64,000 nucleotides of DNA from an uncultured Coriobacteriaceae bacterium (GCA_944320725.1 CALUIM010000016.1:18891-82890), one strand, 5' to 3'. Positions 44,581-56,819 are shown, counted from the stretch's first letter. Numbers and translations: made by a program. The notes: a model not told the origin generated them from the sequence alone.

Positions 44581-45585
44581 TTACTCCTCCTCTCCGGTGC
44601 CGTCACTATCCTGGGTATCGGAATCATCGTCGCTCGTATCGCTCGACGCGTCGTCTTGCGTCTGTGCATCGCGCGAACCACCTTGCGGCGCGTCGTTTGC
44701 GGCCGCCACATCGTCATCTGAGGCGACCTGCTCATCGGTGAGCGACGTGATCACGAGCACCTCTTCGTTGTTCTCCGCAGATGCCGCAGCGCTCACCATA
44801 ACCGTGTAGTAGATGTCATTCGATGCACTCGTCACCGAGGTCACCGTACCCAAGGGAAGACCCTTGGGATAGACACCGCCGATACCCGAAGTAACGATGA
44901 TGTCGCCTTCTTGAACATCGGAATCGGTCGTAATGTATTCAAGGCGCAAGGTCCCGTCGGGCTGTCCTTGGAGCATGCCCTGCGCACGCGTTGCCTGCAC
45001 CATTGCCGAGACGCCGGAGTTCTCATCGGTGATGAGGCGCACGGTCGAGGTATTGGCGCCCACCTCGATGATCTGGCCAATCACGCCGGCGGAGTTGCAC
45101 ACCGGCATGTTGGGCTCCATTCCATCGACGGAGCCTTTGTCGATCGTGACCGTTTGCGACCATGCATCAGACGACGCGCCCACGATGCGCGCGGCGGTGG
45201 ACTGCAGGTTATACGTTGAGCGCAAACCAAGCAGCTCCTCAAGACGCTTTGCCGACGCATCGGCCTCGGAGAGCTCGGCCACACGCGCCGTCAGCTCGGC
45301 GTTTTGCGCTTTCAGTTCGTCAAGCGTCTCCTGCGAGGCCGTCAAGTTGGTGAACGCATTGCCCAGCGCATCGAACGGTGTGGCAATCGCGCCGCCCAAG
45401 AAACGAATCGGGCTGGTGATCGTGGTGACACCCGAACGAACCGCATGGATGGGACCCGTCTCGCCCTCACGGATATAGAACGTGAGCAGCAACACGGAGA
45501 TGATGCAGAAAACAATCAACGGGCCGCCACCCGTTGATTGCTTTCGATTATTCAAACTGGAAGAATACCTCTTGTTCTTCGGCAA
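44581..45585 (-). CDS. mreC: Rod-shape-determining protein MreC
   Basis: MreC is a scaffold outside the membrane that activates PBP2. The 334-residue protein has one transmembrane segment near residues 22-40 (GGPLIVFCIISVLLLTFYIR), a coiled coil (LDELKAQNAELTARVAELSE) and the beta-barrel core (GIGGVYPKGLPLGTVTSV). The last 55 residues are a very acidic Asp/Ser tail. The start is TTG at 45585 (MPKNKRYSSSL). Confidence 0.94.
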   Translation of the reverse strand: MPKNKRYSSSLNNRKQSTGGGPLIVFCIISVLLLTFYIREGETGPIHAVRSGVTTITSPIRFLGGAIATPFDALGNAFTNLTASQETLDELKAQNAELTARVAELSEADASAKRLEELLGLRSTYNLQSTAARIVGASSDAWSQTVTIDKGSVDGMEPNMPVCNSAGVIGQIIEVGANTSTVRLITDENSGVSAMVQATRAQGMLQGQPDGTLRLEYITTDSDVQEGDIIVTSGIGGVYPKGLPLGTVTSVTSASNDIYYTVMVSAAASAENNEEVLVITSLTDEQVASDDDVAAANDAPQGGSRDAQTQDDASSDTSDDDSDTQDSDGTGEEE

Positions 45586-45611
45586 GAGACAAGCCCCCTT
45601 TATTAGGTTCT

Positions 45612-46655
45612 CTACGCGTTGCTCTGCACGAAGCCGCCGTCGAACGCATTGGCCTCGAGCACGCGAGCGCAGCCGTTCACCACGTTATCGAGCGCGGTGG
45701 GGCTCACGTTCACAGAAACGCCCGTCTCGTCACGCAGACGCACGTCAAGCCCGCGCAAAAGGGCACCGCCGCCAGTGAGCAGGATGCCGTAGTACATCAA
45801 ATCGGACGCAAGATCGGGCGGCGTTGCGTCGAGCGCGTCCTTGACCGCTTTCGTCATCTCGTCGAGCGGCTTCTGGAGCGCGCGGCGAATTTCCTCGCTC
45901 TCAATACGCACCGTCTTCGGCAGGCCCGTGATAACGTCGCGGCCGTTAACCTCGACGTCGAGCTCATCTTTCAGCGGGACCGCAGAGCCCACCTTGATCT
46001 TGATGTCCTCTGCCGTACGCTCGCCAATGGCAAGGTTATAGGCATCACGGACATGCGAGAGGATCGCTTGGTCAAACTCATCACCGGCAACGCGAATCGA
46101 CTGCGAGACCACGATACCGCCCATCGCGATGACGGCGACCTCGGTGGTGCCGCCGCCGATATCGATCACCATCGAGCCCGTGGGCTCCTCGACCGGCAAA
46201 TCGGCGCCGATGGCAGCAGCCATGGGCTCCTCGATAAGATAGGCCTGACGTGCACCAGCAGAGATGGTGGCCTCAAATACGGCACGCTTCTCGACTGAGG
46301 TCACCCCCGAGGGCACGCACACCACCACGCGCGGGCGGGGCGTCCAGGGATAACGCTTTTCCGACGCCTTATCGATGAAATAGCGCAGCATCGCCTCGGT
46401 GACATCGAAATCGGCAATCACGCCGTCCTTGAGGGGACGAACGGCAACGATGTTGCCCGGCGTGCGACCAAGCATGCGCTTCGCCTCGATGCCAACCGCG
46501 AGAATGCGATCATCGTTCTTATCGATCGCAACGACGGAAGGCTCACGAATGACGATGCCCTTGCCACGAACCGAGACCAGCGTGTTCGCCGTGCCCAGGT
46601 CGATGGCGAGGTCGCCGTCATACTGACCAAACAGCATGTCCATCAAAGAAAACAA
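45612..46655 (-). CDS. mreB: Actin-like protein MreB
   Basis: MreB filaments direct side-wall synthesis. The 347-residue protein has the actin-fold motifs LAIDLGTANTLVSVRGKG (phosphate 1), VIDIGGGTTEVAVIAMGG (phosphate 2) and YYGILLTGGGALLRGLD (adenosine). The N-terminal FSLMDMLFGQYDG may be membrane-binding. The start is TTG at 46655 with GGAG five bases upstream; an ATG four codons later is an alternative. It leads mreB-mreC-mreD-mrdA-rodA. Confidence 0.97.
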   Translation of the reverse strand: MFSLMDMLFGQYDGDLAIDLGTANTLVSVRGKGIVIREPSVVAIDKNDDRILAVGIEAKRMLGRTPGNIVAVRPLKDGVIADFDVTEAMLRYFIDKASEKRYPWTPRPRVVVCVPSGVTSVEKRAVFEATISAGARQAYLIEEPMAAAIGADLPVEEPTGSMVIDIGGGTTEVAVIAMGGIVVSQSIRVAGDEFDQAILSHVRDAYNLAIGERTAEDIKIKVGSAVPLKDELDVEVNGRDVITGLPKTVRIESEEIRRALQKPLDEMTKAVKDALDATPPDLASDLMYYGILLTGGGALLRGLDVRLRDETGVSVNVSPTALDNVVNGCARVLEANAFDGGFVQSNA

Positions 46656-46732
46656 ATCTGCTCCAAAGAAGCTCGAAACCTAAATGGTAGCGGGCAGGGT
46701 GAGGTTGCACCGCTTGGGTAAGTGTAGTGGAT

Positions 46733-46770
46733 GAAGCGCTGCGACAACACGGGGTGCGCCGCAACGCTTC
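46733..46770. terminator. Hairpin downstream of the TPR protein gene
   Basis: GAAGCGCTGCG (46733-46743) pairs with CGCAACGCTTC (46760-46770) apart from one mismatch. No T-run follows. It lies between the TPR gene and mreB and probably ends the upstream transcript. Confidence 0.5.
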
Positions 46771-46782
46771 AAGTCTTCATAC

Positions 46783-48141
46783 CTACTCGGTTGCCTGCGC
46801 ATCCGCTGCAGGCTCCTCGGAGGCGGCAGCATCGGTTTGCGCGGCATCATCCGATGTGTCGTCGGTCGAGGTGAACGAGATCTCGATGGTGCTCACCACC
46901 CACCCGATGTGGTTCGACGAACGCGCAAAGTGCACCACGTACTGCTGGGTGCCGCCCATCGACAGCTCGACGTTGACCTGCGCCGTGGACTCGGTCATCG
47001 ACTGGTCCATCGCCTCGATGGTAGCCGTCGCGCCCTCAGGGATGGCCGAGACGAGCAGCGACTTGGCGCTGTCGGAAAGATTCGGGTCGAGATAGGCATC
47101 GGTATCGCCACCGTCGGTGACCGCTTGGAAAAGACCGTTCAAGGTATCCTGCTGCGTGGGGAAACCAAAGCCGCGCGTATACGCAAAGCCCAGGCCACCG
47201 GCAGCTATGACAAGCAGCACGAAGATGACGATGAAGACTTTGAGGCCCGTATGACGGTGCTTGCGGCGCACCTTCATGGCCTGCTTGTCCTGCTGGATGA
47301 GCTCGGACTCGGTGAGTGTGAAAAAGCCGGTATCCGAAGGATCGGGCATGAACGCGCCCGACTTGCCCAGAGGATCGAGGGGATCGGCTGCGGGCTGCGC
47401 CGGGGAACCCTGCTCGGGAGCGGAGATGGCGTTCTGCGCCGAAATGGCGTCGAGCGCATCCTGAGCGCGCGCAAAATCGTCGCGTTGCTCGGCCGTGAGC
47501 TGATAGATGCCATCGGAGGTAGCCGTGGTGAAGGCGTCAACAGCATCCGCCGGGCGATTGGCCGCGAGATAGGCCTGGCCCAAGCCGGCATTGATGGCAC
47601 GGGTATCGTCACGCGGACCCGCAAAATCGAGCGCGGTGCGATACGACTCGATCGCGTCACCGGGACGCCCAAGCTTCACGAAGCAATCGGCGAGCTGCGC
47701 CAAGGCGCCGGCGGGCGCAGGATTGGCGCCGTCGATCGCCGCCTGGCGAAATGCCGTACCGGCCGACGCCACCTCGCCCTGCTTGAGCAGAACGCCACCG
47801 AGGCCGAGGTAGGCCTTGAACGGCGTGGCATACGTGGAATCGGTGGTCGCCTCGGTAAACGCAGCGCGCGCAGCATCCAGGTCACCAGCGGCGGCATAGG
47901 CCTTACCCTGGTTGGTAAGCAGCGCACCGCGCTTCCCATACGCGGCATCGTCGAGCGCGAGCGCATAGGCAGCAGCCGCCTCGCCCCACATTCCCAAGCG
48001 CATGAGCGAGTTGCCACGCAGGTGGTCAACCTCGCCGCACACCTCGCCCGGATCTTTGACCGAAGCGAACATCTGGGCGGCAGCAGAGAAGTTCCCCGAA
48101 CGGTACGCCGCACGGGCTTGATCGAATAGCTGGGCGTTCAC
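46783..48141 (-). CDS. TPR-repeat protein with a single transmembrane segment
   Basis: The 452-residue protein has at least five TPR-like helical repeats in the first 215 residues (ARAAYRSGNFSAAAQMFASV, GDLDAARAAFTEATT, GRPGDAIESYRTALDFAG, NRPADAVDAFTTATS). A linker and a basic stretch follow (KVRRKHRHTG), then one transmembrane segment near residue 300 (LKVFIVIFVLLVIAAGGLGF), an external domain of about 100 residues and an acidic Ala/Asp tail. The orientation would put the TPRs in the cytoplasm. GTG start at 48141 with AAGGAG in the cyclophilin tail. The family is not known to me; placement upstream of mreB suggests an envelope role. Confidence 0.75.
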   Translation of the reverse strand: MNAQLFDQARAAYRSGNFSAAAQMFASVKDPGEVCGEVDHLRGNSLMRLGMWGEAAAAYALALDDAAYGKRGALLTNQGKAYAAAGDLDAARAAFTEATTDSTYATPFKAYLGLGGVLLKQGEVASAGTAFRQAAIDGANPAPAGALAQLADCFVKLGRPGDAIESYRTALDFAGPRDDTRAINAGLGQAYLAANRPADAVDAFTTATSDGIYQLTAEQRDDFARAQDALDAISAQNAISAPEQGSPAQPAADPLDPLGKSGAFMPDPSDTGFFTLTESELIQQDKQAMKVRRKHRHTGLKVFIVIFVLLVIAAGGLGFAYTRGFGFPTQQDTLNGLFQAVTDGGDTDAYLDPNLSDSAKSLLVSAIPEGATATIEAMDQSMTESTAQVNVELSMGGTQQYVVHFARSSNHIGWVVSTIEISFTSTDDTSDDAAQTDAAASEEPAADAQATE

Positions 48142-48143
48142 GT

Positions 48144-48698
48144 CTACTCCTTCACATTCGCGTTCTCGATGGCAACATGGATGATCTCATCGCCCGCGCG
48201 GAGCTTGGAAATCACATCGAGGCCATCGATGGTGGTTCCGAATACGGTATAGCCCGAATCGAGCGCGTGCTGCGGACCAAGGCAGAAATAGAACTGCGAT
48301 CCGGCTGAATCGGGATGCTGGGAGCGCGCCATAGCGAGCGCGCCATCCACATGGCTGTTACGAGGATTCGTGGCATACTCGGCTTTGATGCAATAGCCCG
48401 GACCGCCCGTACCAGGGGCGCCATCCGGCCCCATGCGTCCCGCGGCAACATCCTCGCCGCTCATGTCGCGCGTATTGGGATCGCCGCCCTGGATCACGAA
48501 ACCGGGGACATAGCGGTGGAACTTCAATCCATCGTAGAAGCCCATCAGCGAAAGCTCGCAGAAATTCGCAACGTGAACCGGCGCGCCCGCACCGTCGAGC
48601 TGCACGCGGATAGTTCCCTGCGTGGTCTCGATGACAGCGATTTCGCTGCCCGATACCTGATATTCGGGGGTATAGAGCTCTCTTCCGAAACCGAACAT
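48144..48698 (-). CDS. Cyclophilin-type peptidyl-prolyl isomerase
   Basis: The 184-residue enzyme speeds cis-trans change at prolines. Cyclophilin core motifs are GFYDGLKFHRYVPGFVIQGG, ALAMARSQHPDSAGSQFYFC and TVFGTTIDGLDVI. No signal peptide is visible (MFGFGRELYTPEYQVSG), so it is cytoplasmic. It ends two bases before the TPR gene, whose ribosome-binding site it contains, so the two are coupled. Confidence 0.93.
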   Translation of the reverse strand: MFGFGRELYTPEYQVSGSEIAVIETTQGTIRVQLDGAGAPVHVANFCELSLMGFYDGLKFHRYVPGFVIQGGDPNTRDMSGEDVAAGRMGPDGAPGTGGPGYCIKAEYATNPRNSHVDGALAMARSQHPDSAGSQFYFCLGPQHALDSGYTVFGTTIDGLDVISKLRAGDEIIHVAIENANVKE

Positions 48699-48798
48699 GC
48701 ACTACCTTCCTCGCTCAATGCACATACTGAATGTATTTTAGCAGCAAAAGCGCGGTTTCATGAAGTCGGCATCGCCAGAAGCAGGGAATTTGCTATCA

Positions 48799-49956
48799 CT
48801 ATGCGTCGTGTTGTACCGGCCGCCACTTCGCATAGTTCTCTTCGAACTGCACCAGATCGCGATTGCGACCGCTCTCATCGAGAGCATCGCGCAGGGGCTG
48901 GGCAATCTCAGAGGTGTGATTGGACGGCGACTCACCCTCGGGAAGCCCGAGCGAGATGTCCCAGGAGCGGCACAGCACATCCACGCGGCCGTACATCCAC
49001 GTAGCGAGGCTGCGCATATGCTCTACATCGCCAAGGTACGCGGAGTCATCGTGCAAGCGCAGCCCGTCGATCTCATCGATGGTTGCCTGAACGGCATCGC
49101 GCATCGCGTACGCACTCGCGGCGGCCTCCTCACGGCGATCGCGGTCGCGCGCGATGTAATAGCCGTTGTAATCGTCGATGACATCGCTGATCGTATCTTG
49201 GTAGGCGCCGATCTCTTCGTAGATGGCCGTGAGCGTCTCGTACGCCTCGTCCTCGCTCAGCACATGCTCGTCTTCGATCTCGGTGGGCTCATCTTGAGAC
49301 GCGCTATCCTGTGCCGCCTCGTCCTCATCGCCCTCAGACGCGCCGGCAGCGAGCAGATCTTCGAGCGATTCGCGCTTGCCGGTACGGCTGGGGAACATAT
49401 CGGCTGCCGCCTGCTCCACAGAGGCGTAGAACCCCGGCATGACGCCGAGCGGATCGTAGACGATAAAGCCCGCACCTGCTGCGATTACGGCAACAACCGC
49501 CACCGCGGTAACAAGCTTGCCGCTCACGCGACGGCGCGTATGATACGGGTCCTCGGGAGCCTTCTTGGAACGCTTCTCATCATGCTGCTCGCGCTGCTCG
49601 ATCTCGGACAGGTCGAGCATGTTGGTTGCCTCGGGATCGAGACTGCTCTCCAACACCTCAGCCGCCGAACGACGCTCGCGCACCTCCTCGGTCTCATGCG
49701 CCTCGACGCTCAGTCTAGGGAAACTCGCCGTCTTTCCAGCAGCAAGATCGCTCGCCGAGGCATGCTCGGAGAGAATGCCCGGGGCCGGGCGACCGCATTT
49801 GGGACACGTGCGATCGCGCGAGGACAGGCGGGCGCCGCACCCTTCGCAGAACACAAACTCGTGGTGCGCGCGCACCGGTGCCGAAAGCTCGGCTCCACAG
49901 CTCGGGCAGCTGGTATCGGTTTCACTAACCGTCGCATGGCAATGCGGGCAATTCAC
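48799..49956 (-). CDS. Zinc-ribbon membrane protein
   Basis: The 385-residue protein begins with two zinc ribbons: CPHCHATVSETDTSCPSCG and CEGCGARLSSRDRTCPKCG. A charged linker follows, then one transmembrane segment near residue 165 (LVTAVAVVAVIAAGAGFIVY) and an acidic external half of about 200 residues with helical content. The start is GTG at 49956 (MNCPHC) after CGAGG; the frame to 50139 overlaps acnA. The family is unknown. Layout (cytoplasmic sensor-like ribbons, one transmembrane segment, external domain) resembles the TPR protein two genes on. Confidence 0.72.
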   Translation of the reverse strand: MNCPHCHATVSETDTSCPSCGAELSAPVRAHHEFVFCEGCGARLSSRDRTCPKCGRPAPGILSEHASASDLAAGKTASFPRLSVEAHETEEVRERRSAAEVLESSLDPEATNMLDLSEIEQREQHDEKRSKKAPEDPYHTRRRVSGKLVTAVAVVAVIAAGAGFIVYDPLGVMPGFYASVEQAAADMFPSRTGKRESLEDLLAAGASEGDEDEAAQDSASQDEPTEIEDEHVLSEDEAYETLTAIYEEIGAYQDTISDVIDDYNGYYIARDRDRREEAAASAYAMRDAVQATIDEIDGLRLHDDSAYLGDVEHMRSLATWMYGRVDVLCRSWDISLGLPEGESPSNHTSEIAQPLRDALDESGRNRDLVQFEENYAKWRPVQHDA

Positions 49957-49985
49957 AGAGCAACCTCGGTTTCTCGCACAGGTGC

Positions 49986-52637
<2,652 letters not shown>

Positions 52638-52667
52638 GGCCTTCAACCTTCCATGGGGTCAACTAGG

Positions 52668-55412
52668 TCACTCCATCCTATCGCGTTTACGGCTGGGCAT
52701 CCGCACCTTGATTCCCTGAGCTGATTTTGTAACACGAGGACGCTTTTGCCGCTTATGTGAGCCCTGCATGCCATCGGTAGACGCAAGTGCCTCCTCAGCG
52801 TGCTGCCGTGCCTGCTCGCGCGCATGGTCTTCACGCGAACGCGACACGCGCTCCCCCACCTTGGCCACGAAGCGCCGCGCCGAGGAACCTGTGGACGACA
52901 CCGTCTTCGCTCCGCGCCGGCCCAGACGCACGCGCACACCGCGGCCAAACCCCGTCGCAGGCTTCGTCATGTGCACCGCCTCGCGATCAAAGAGGTCAGC
53001 GAACTTGAAGAACACCGCGCAACACACGACATCGATAACAAGCAGCACAACCGCAACAGGAATGGTGAGATGTGCGATCGAGAACAGATCCTGGAAACCC
53101 AAGATGCCCACGCACAAACCCACGATAATCGAGATGAGCAGCGCGATGCGCACCGGCGTGAACGGCTGCGAGATGCGCCAGATGAGACAGCACCCGATGG
53201 TGCTCGAGGTCACGAGACACATCGTCGAAAGCGTCACGTTATCAAACCCGGCCAGCGAGGCGACGGCCATATTGAGGCACGCAGCCAATATGACCGAGAA
53301 CGACGCCGGCAGGGCGCGCTTGACCACATTCGCCAAGAAGCTGCCGCGCACCAGCGCCTTGTTTGCCTCGAGACCGAGCACGAAACCGGGATAGCCGATG
53401 CAGAAGAAGTTGATGAGCGTCATCTGGATAGGCTGGAAGGGGTACGGCGGGAACGCGATGCAGATCGCCGCGAGTCCCATTGAGAACAGGGTCTTCGTGA
53501 GGAAGAGCGCCGCCGAGCGCTGCAGGTTATTAATGGAGCGCCGCCCCTCGGCAACCACCGCCGGCATCGAGGCGAAATCATTATCAACCAGCACAATCTC
53601 GGCAACGTTGCGCGCAGCATCCGAGCCCGCCGCCATCGCGACCGAGCAATCGGCCTCTTTCAGAGCGAGCACGTCGTTTACGCCGTCGCCGGTCATGGCG
53701 ACAGTGTGACCGCGGCGCTTGAGCGCTTGCACGAGCTCGCGTTTCTGCTGCGGCGTCACACGACCAAAGACGTGATAGCGATCGACCGCCGCGTCGACCT
53801 TAGCGGGCGTGTCGAGCGTCGTCGCGTCCACATACGCCTCGGCGCCGGGGACGCCCACCACGCGCGCGATCGACGAGACGGTGCGCGGATCATCGCCGGA
53901 AATGACATTCAGGCTCACGCCCTGCTCGTTGAAATACCCGATGGTCTCGGCAGCAGACGAGCGGATCTCATCGCGAATGGTGACGAACCCCACCGGGCGC
54001 GCCGAGCCGATTATGTCTCCATCCTCGGTGAACCCGTCGACCTCGGCCGCTACCAGCACGCGACAGGTGTCGGCTAGACCCGCGACGGTCTCCTCAAGCG
54101 TGGCGAACGTATCGGCATCGAGCACAAACTGCGCCGCGCCCATCACAAAGCTGCCCTCTGCAAACGAAGCACCACTCCACTTTTTCGCCGAGGAGAATGA
54201 CACCACACGTTCAACGGCGGCAACGGGCAAGGAGCTACCCTCATAATGATCGAGCAGCGCTTTGCACGTCTCGTTCGCATCCTCCGCTGTAGCACGCGCG
54301 ATATTCATGAGCGCGAAGTCGAGCACCGAGGTCGCATCGGGAACGCCTGGCTCGGCCTCGCCTGCCACGCCGTCCACCGGAAGCGGATAGGTGCCCTCGA
54401 CCTCCATGCGACCAGAGGTGATCGTGCCAGTCTTGTCGAGGCACAGTACGTCCACACGCGCCAGGGTCTCGATGCAGTAGAGCTGCTGCGCGAGCACCTT
54501 GCGCCGCGCCAGACGCATCGTAGCGATTGCGAGGACCGATGACGTGAGGAGCACCAGGCCCTGCGGAATCATGCCCAGCAGCGCGCCCACGGTGCTCAAC
54601 AGCTCGGCCGCGGGAACATGGCCAGCTGCGATCTCAGCAAACATCCACGAGGTAAACGTCTCGTTCGCGCCCGCTGCCAGCACATACGACTCATGCCAGC
54701 TGGAGAAAAAGAGCGCAAGGCCCAGCGGGACCATGATGATGCTCGCAAACCGCACAATCGCGTTGAGCGCGTTCATGATCTCCGAATTGACCTTCTTGAC
54801 GTATTTCGCCTCGTTGTTGATCTTGGCAACGTAGTTCTCGGCACCCACGTGGATCACGCGGGCGTACACCAAACCAGAATCAAGGAAGCTGCCGCTCATG
54901 AGCTCGGAGCCGGGATCTTTCTTAATGAGATTGCTCTCGCCGGTAAGCAGGCTCTCGTTAACCTGCGCCGTGCCCTTGATGACCACGGCGTCTGCCGGAA
55001 TCTGGTCGCCACGGCCCAGCTTGACCACATCGTCAAGCACGATCTGGTCGAGATCGAGCTCGCACTCAACGCCGTCGCGCACACATATGGCCTTTTTGGT
55101 AGCCAAAAGCGTGAGCTTATCGACCATGTGCTTCGAACGAATCGACTGCACGAGGCCGATCATCGTATTCAAGACAACAATCAAAAGAAACGTCAGGTTC
55201 TTAAACGACCCCGCCATAATGACCAGCACAGCCAAAACAAGGTTGATAAGGTTGAACAGGGTGCAGAGGTTCTCGATGAGCAGCTCACGGACCGTCTTGG
55301 TCTTGAGCTCCATATTCTCGTTGACCTTGCCGGCGGCAATGCGTTCACGGACCTCTTCGCTGGTGAGGCCCTCAACTGCTACGCTGCCGCTCTGCTCGGC
55401 GCTTTGGGTCAT
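52668..55412 (-). CDS. Cation-transporting P-type ATPase (HAD-IC type) with a basic C-terminal tail
   Basis: This predicted membrane cation pump has 914 residues. It shows the actuator TGES, TM4 IPQGLVLLTSSV, the phosphorylation site CLDKTGTIT, and the hinge MTGDGVNDVLALKEADCSVA. About ten transmembrane segments are seen. The PQGL in TM4 differs from the PEGL of typical calcium pumps and resembles the CtpE/Exp7 group, for which calcium uptake has been reported; the ion is therefore uncertain. The last 110 residues after FADLFDREAV are rich in Arg and Lys with no homology I recognise. ATG at 55412 (MTQSAEQSG). Confidence 0.88.
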   Translation of the reverse strand: MTQSAEQSGSVAVEGLTSEEVRERIAAGKVNENMELKTKTVRELLIENLCTLFNLINLVLAVLVIMAGSFKNLTFLLIVVLNTMIGLVQSIRSKHMVDKLTLLATKKAICVRDGVECELDLDQIVLDDVVKLGRGDQIPADAVVIKGTAQVNESLLTGESNLIKKDPGSELMSGSFLDSGLVYARVIHVGAENYVAKINNEAKYVKKVNSEIMNALNAIVRFASIIMVPLGLALFFSSWHESYVLAAGANETFTSWMFAEIAAGHVPAAELLSTVGALLGMIPQGLVLLTSSVLAIATMRLARRKVLAQQLYCIETLARVDVLCLDKTGTITSGRMEVEGTYPLPVDGVAGEAEPGVPDATSVLDFALMNIARATAEDANETCKALLDHYEGSSLPVAAVERVVSFSSAKKWSGASFAEGSFVMGAAQFVLDADTFATLEETVAGLADTCRVLVAAEVDGFTEDGDIIGSARPVGFVTIRDEIRSSAAETIGYFNEQGVSLNVISGDDPRTVSSIARVVGVPGAEAYVDATTLDTPAKVDAAVDRYHVFGRVTPQQKRELVQALKRRGHTVAMTGDGVNDVLALKEADCSVAMAAGSDAARNVAEIVLVDNDFASMPAVVAEGRRSINNLQRSAALFLTKTLFSMGLAAICIAFPPYPFQPIQMTLINFFCIGYPGFVLGLEANKALVRGSFLANVVKRALPASFSVILAACLNMAVASLAGFDNVTLSTMCLVTSSTIGCCLIWRISQPFTPVRIALLISIIVGLCVGILGFQDLFSIAHLTIPVAVVLLVIDVVCCAVFFKFADLFDREAVHMTKPATGFGRGVRVRLGRRGAKTVSSTGSSARRFVAKVGERVSRSREDHAREQARQHAEEALASTDGMQGSHKRQKRPRVTKSAQGIKVRMPSRKRDRME

Positions 55413-55572
55413 AATGTCTCCCTTAGGATCGATGCGGGTCGCGCGGCAACCCGAATGCACCCTTGTATGATAAAGCACGCGGTCTCCATATACCCCTTAG
55501 ACCCCCTGCACCGCGCGTGCTCACAGATTCTCCCGCGTCCAAGCACAGGGTGGCATCGCCGCGGCGTTCGAG

Positions 55573-55578
55573 TATAAT
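55573..55578 (+). promoter_or_regulatory. -10 element of the tRNA-Arg promoter
   Basis: A perfect TATAAT ends 12 bases before the tRNA. The region 17 bases upstream (GTGGCA) is a poor -35. Confidence 0.6.
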
Positions 55579-55590
55579 GTGTAGCGCTTC

Positions 55591-55667
55591 GTCCCTTTAG
55601 CTCAGCGGATTAGAGCGTCTGCCTCCGGAGCAGAAGGCCGCAGGTTCGAACCCTGTAAGGGACACCA
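55591..55667 (+). tRNA. tRNA-Arg (anticodon CCG)
   Basis: The cloverleaf has acceptor GTCCCTT/AAGGGAC, anticodon stem TCTGC/GCAGA, loop CTCCGGA, T-loop TTCGAAC, discriminator A and encoded CCA. It has its own -10 and terminator. Confidence 0.96.
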
Positions 55668-55676
55668 GCCACACAT

Positions 55677-55707
55677 CGCCCGGCAGCCCCGTGTTGCCGG
55701 GCGTTTT
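55677..55707 (+). terminator. Terminator of tRNA-Arg
   Basis: The arms CGCCCGGCA and TGCCGGGCG (55677-55685, 55695-55703) pair fully and are followed by TTTT. Confidence 0.88.
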
Positions 55708-55790
55708 CCATATCGCGGCGTGCACGAGCGCACAAGCGCCGTGGTATACAATGGTCCAACTCATGCGCATCGAACAACTTGGAGACGCAG

Positions 55791-56819
55791 ATGATCGCCA
55801 TTCTCAAAAAGAACGCCGACGAAAACGCCGTAGCCCATCTCATTTCGTGGATTGAGCGGAAGGGACTTGCCGCACACGTGAGCCGCGGCTCGGATGAGCT
55901 CATCATCGGTTTGGTGGGTGACACCACCAAGATCGATCCGTTTTTGCTCGAATCGATGGATATCGTCGAGCGCGTGCAGCGCGTATCGGAGCCCTTCAAG
56001 AAGGCGAACAGGAAATTCCACCCCGACGATAGCGTGGTGGAGATTGCCCCGGGCATCTCGCTCGGCGGCGGTCAGTTTCAGGTAATCGCCGGCCCGTGTT
56101 CGGTTGAGGGCGAGAACCTTATCCGCATCGCACGCCGCGTGAAGGCGGCCGGCGCTACGATGCTGCGCGGCGGAGCCTATAAGCCGCGCACAAGCCCCTA
56201 TGCCTACCAAGGCATGGGGCCCGCAGGCCTTGACCTGCTCTGCGAAGCGCGTGCGGAGCTGAGCATGCCCATCGTCACCGAGATCATGGATCCGCGCGAT
56301 ATTCCGGTGTTTCTTGAGAAGAAGATCGATGTCATGCAGATTGGCGCCCGCAACGCCCAGAACTTCTCGCTCTTGCGCGAAGTGGGCAAAACGCGCGTGC
56401 CGATCCTGCTCAAGCGCGGCATGTCGGGAACGATCGACGAGCTCCTTATGGCTGCCGAGTACATCATGAGCGAGGGCAATGACCGCGTAATCTTGTGCGA
56501 GCGCGGCATCCGTACCTTCGAGACGCGCACCCGCAACACCTTCGATCTAAACGCGGTGCCCGTACTCCACTACCTCTCGCACCTTCCCGTGGTCGCCGAC
56601 CCCAGCCACGCCACCGGCTACACCCGCTACGTGGAGCCCATGGCGCTCGCTGCGGTTGCCGCCGGAGCCGACGGCCTTGAGGTCGAGGTGCACGATGACC
56701 CGAGCCATGCGTGGTCCGATGGTGCGCAGGCGCTTACGCCCGATATGTTCGACGACCTCATGCGTCGCATCGCGCTCATTCGCGCTGCAGTAACCGAGCA
56801 ACCCGAGGTTGTGGCATGA
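55791..56819 (+). CDS. aroF: 3-deoxy-7-phosphoheptulonate (DAHP) synthase, type I-beta
   Basis: The enzyme starts the shikimate pathway from PEP and erythrose 4-phosphate. The 342-residue protein has an N-terminal ferredoxin-like regulatory domain (about 1-70, MIAILKKNADENAVAHLISW) as in Thermotoga-type enzymes, then the barrel with VIAGPCSVEG, LRGGAYKPRTSPYAYQGMG, LLKRGMSGTIDE and VVADPSHATG. That N-terminal domain is usually where tyrosine or phenylalanine inhibits. The ATG at 55791 follows GGAG by six bases. It leads the aro operon. Confidence 0.96.
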   Translation: MIAILKKNADENAVAHLISWIERKGLAAHVSRGSDELIIGLVGDTTKIDPFLLESMDIVERVQRVSEPFKKANRKFHPDDSVVEIAPGISLGGGQFQVIAGPCSVEGENLIRIARRVKAAGATMLRGGAYKPRTSPYAYQGMGPAGLDLLCEARAELSMPIVTEIMDPRDIPVFLEKKIDVMQIGARNAQNFSLLREVGKTRVPILLKRGMSGTIDELLMAAEYIMSEGNDRVILCERGIRTFETRTRNTFDLNAVPVLHYLSHLPVVADPSHATGYTRYVEPMALAAVAAGADGLEVEVHDDPSHAWSDGAQALTPDMFDDLMRRIALIRAAVTEQPEVVA

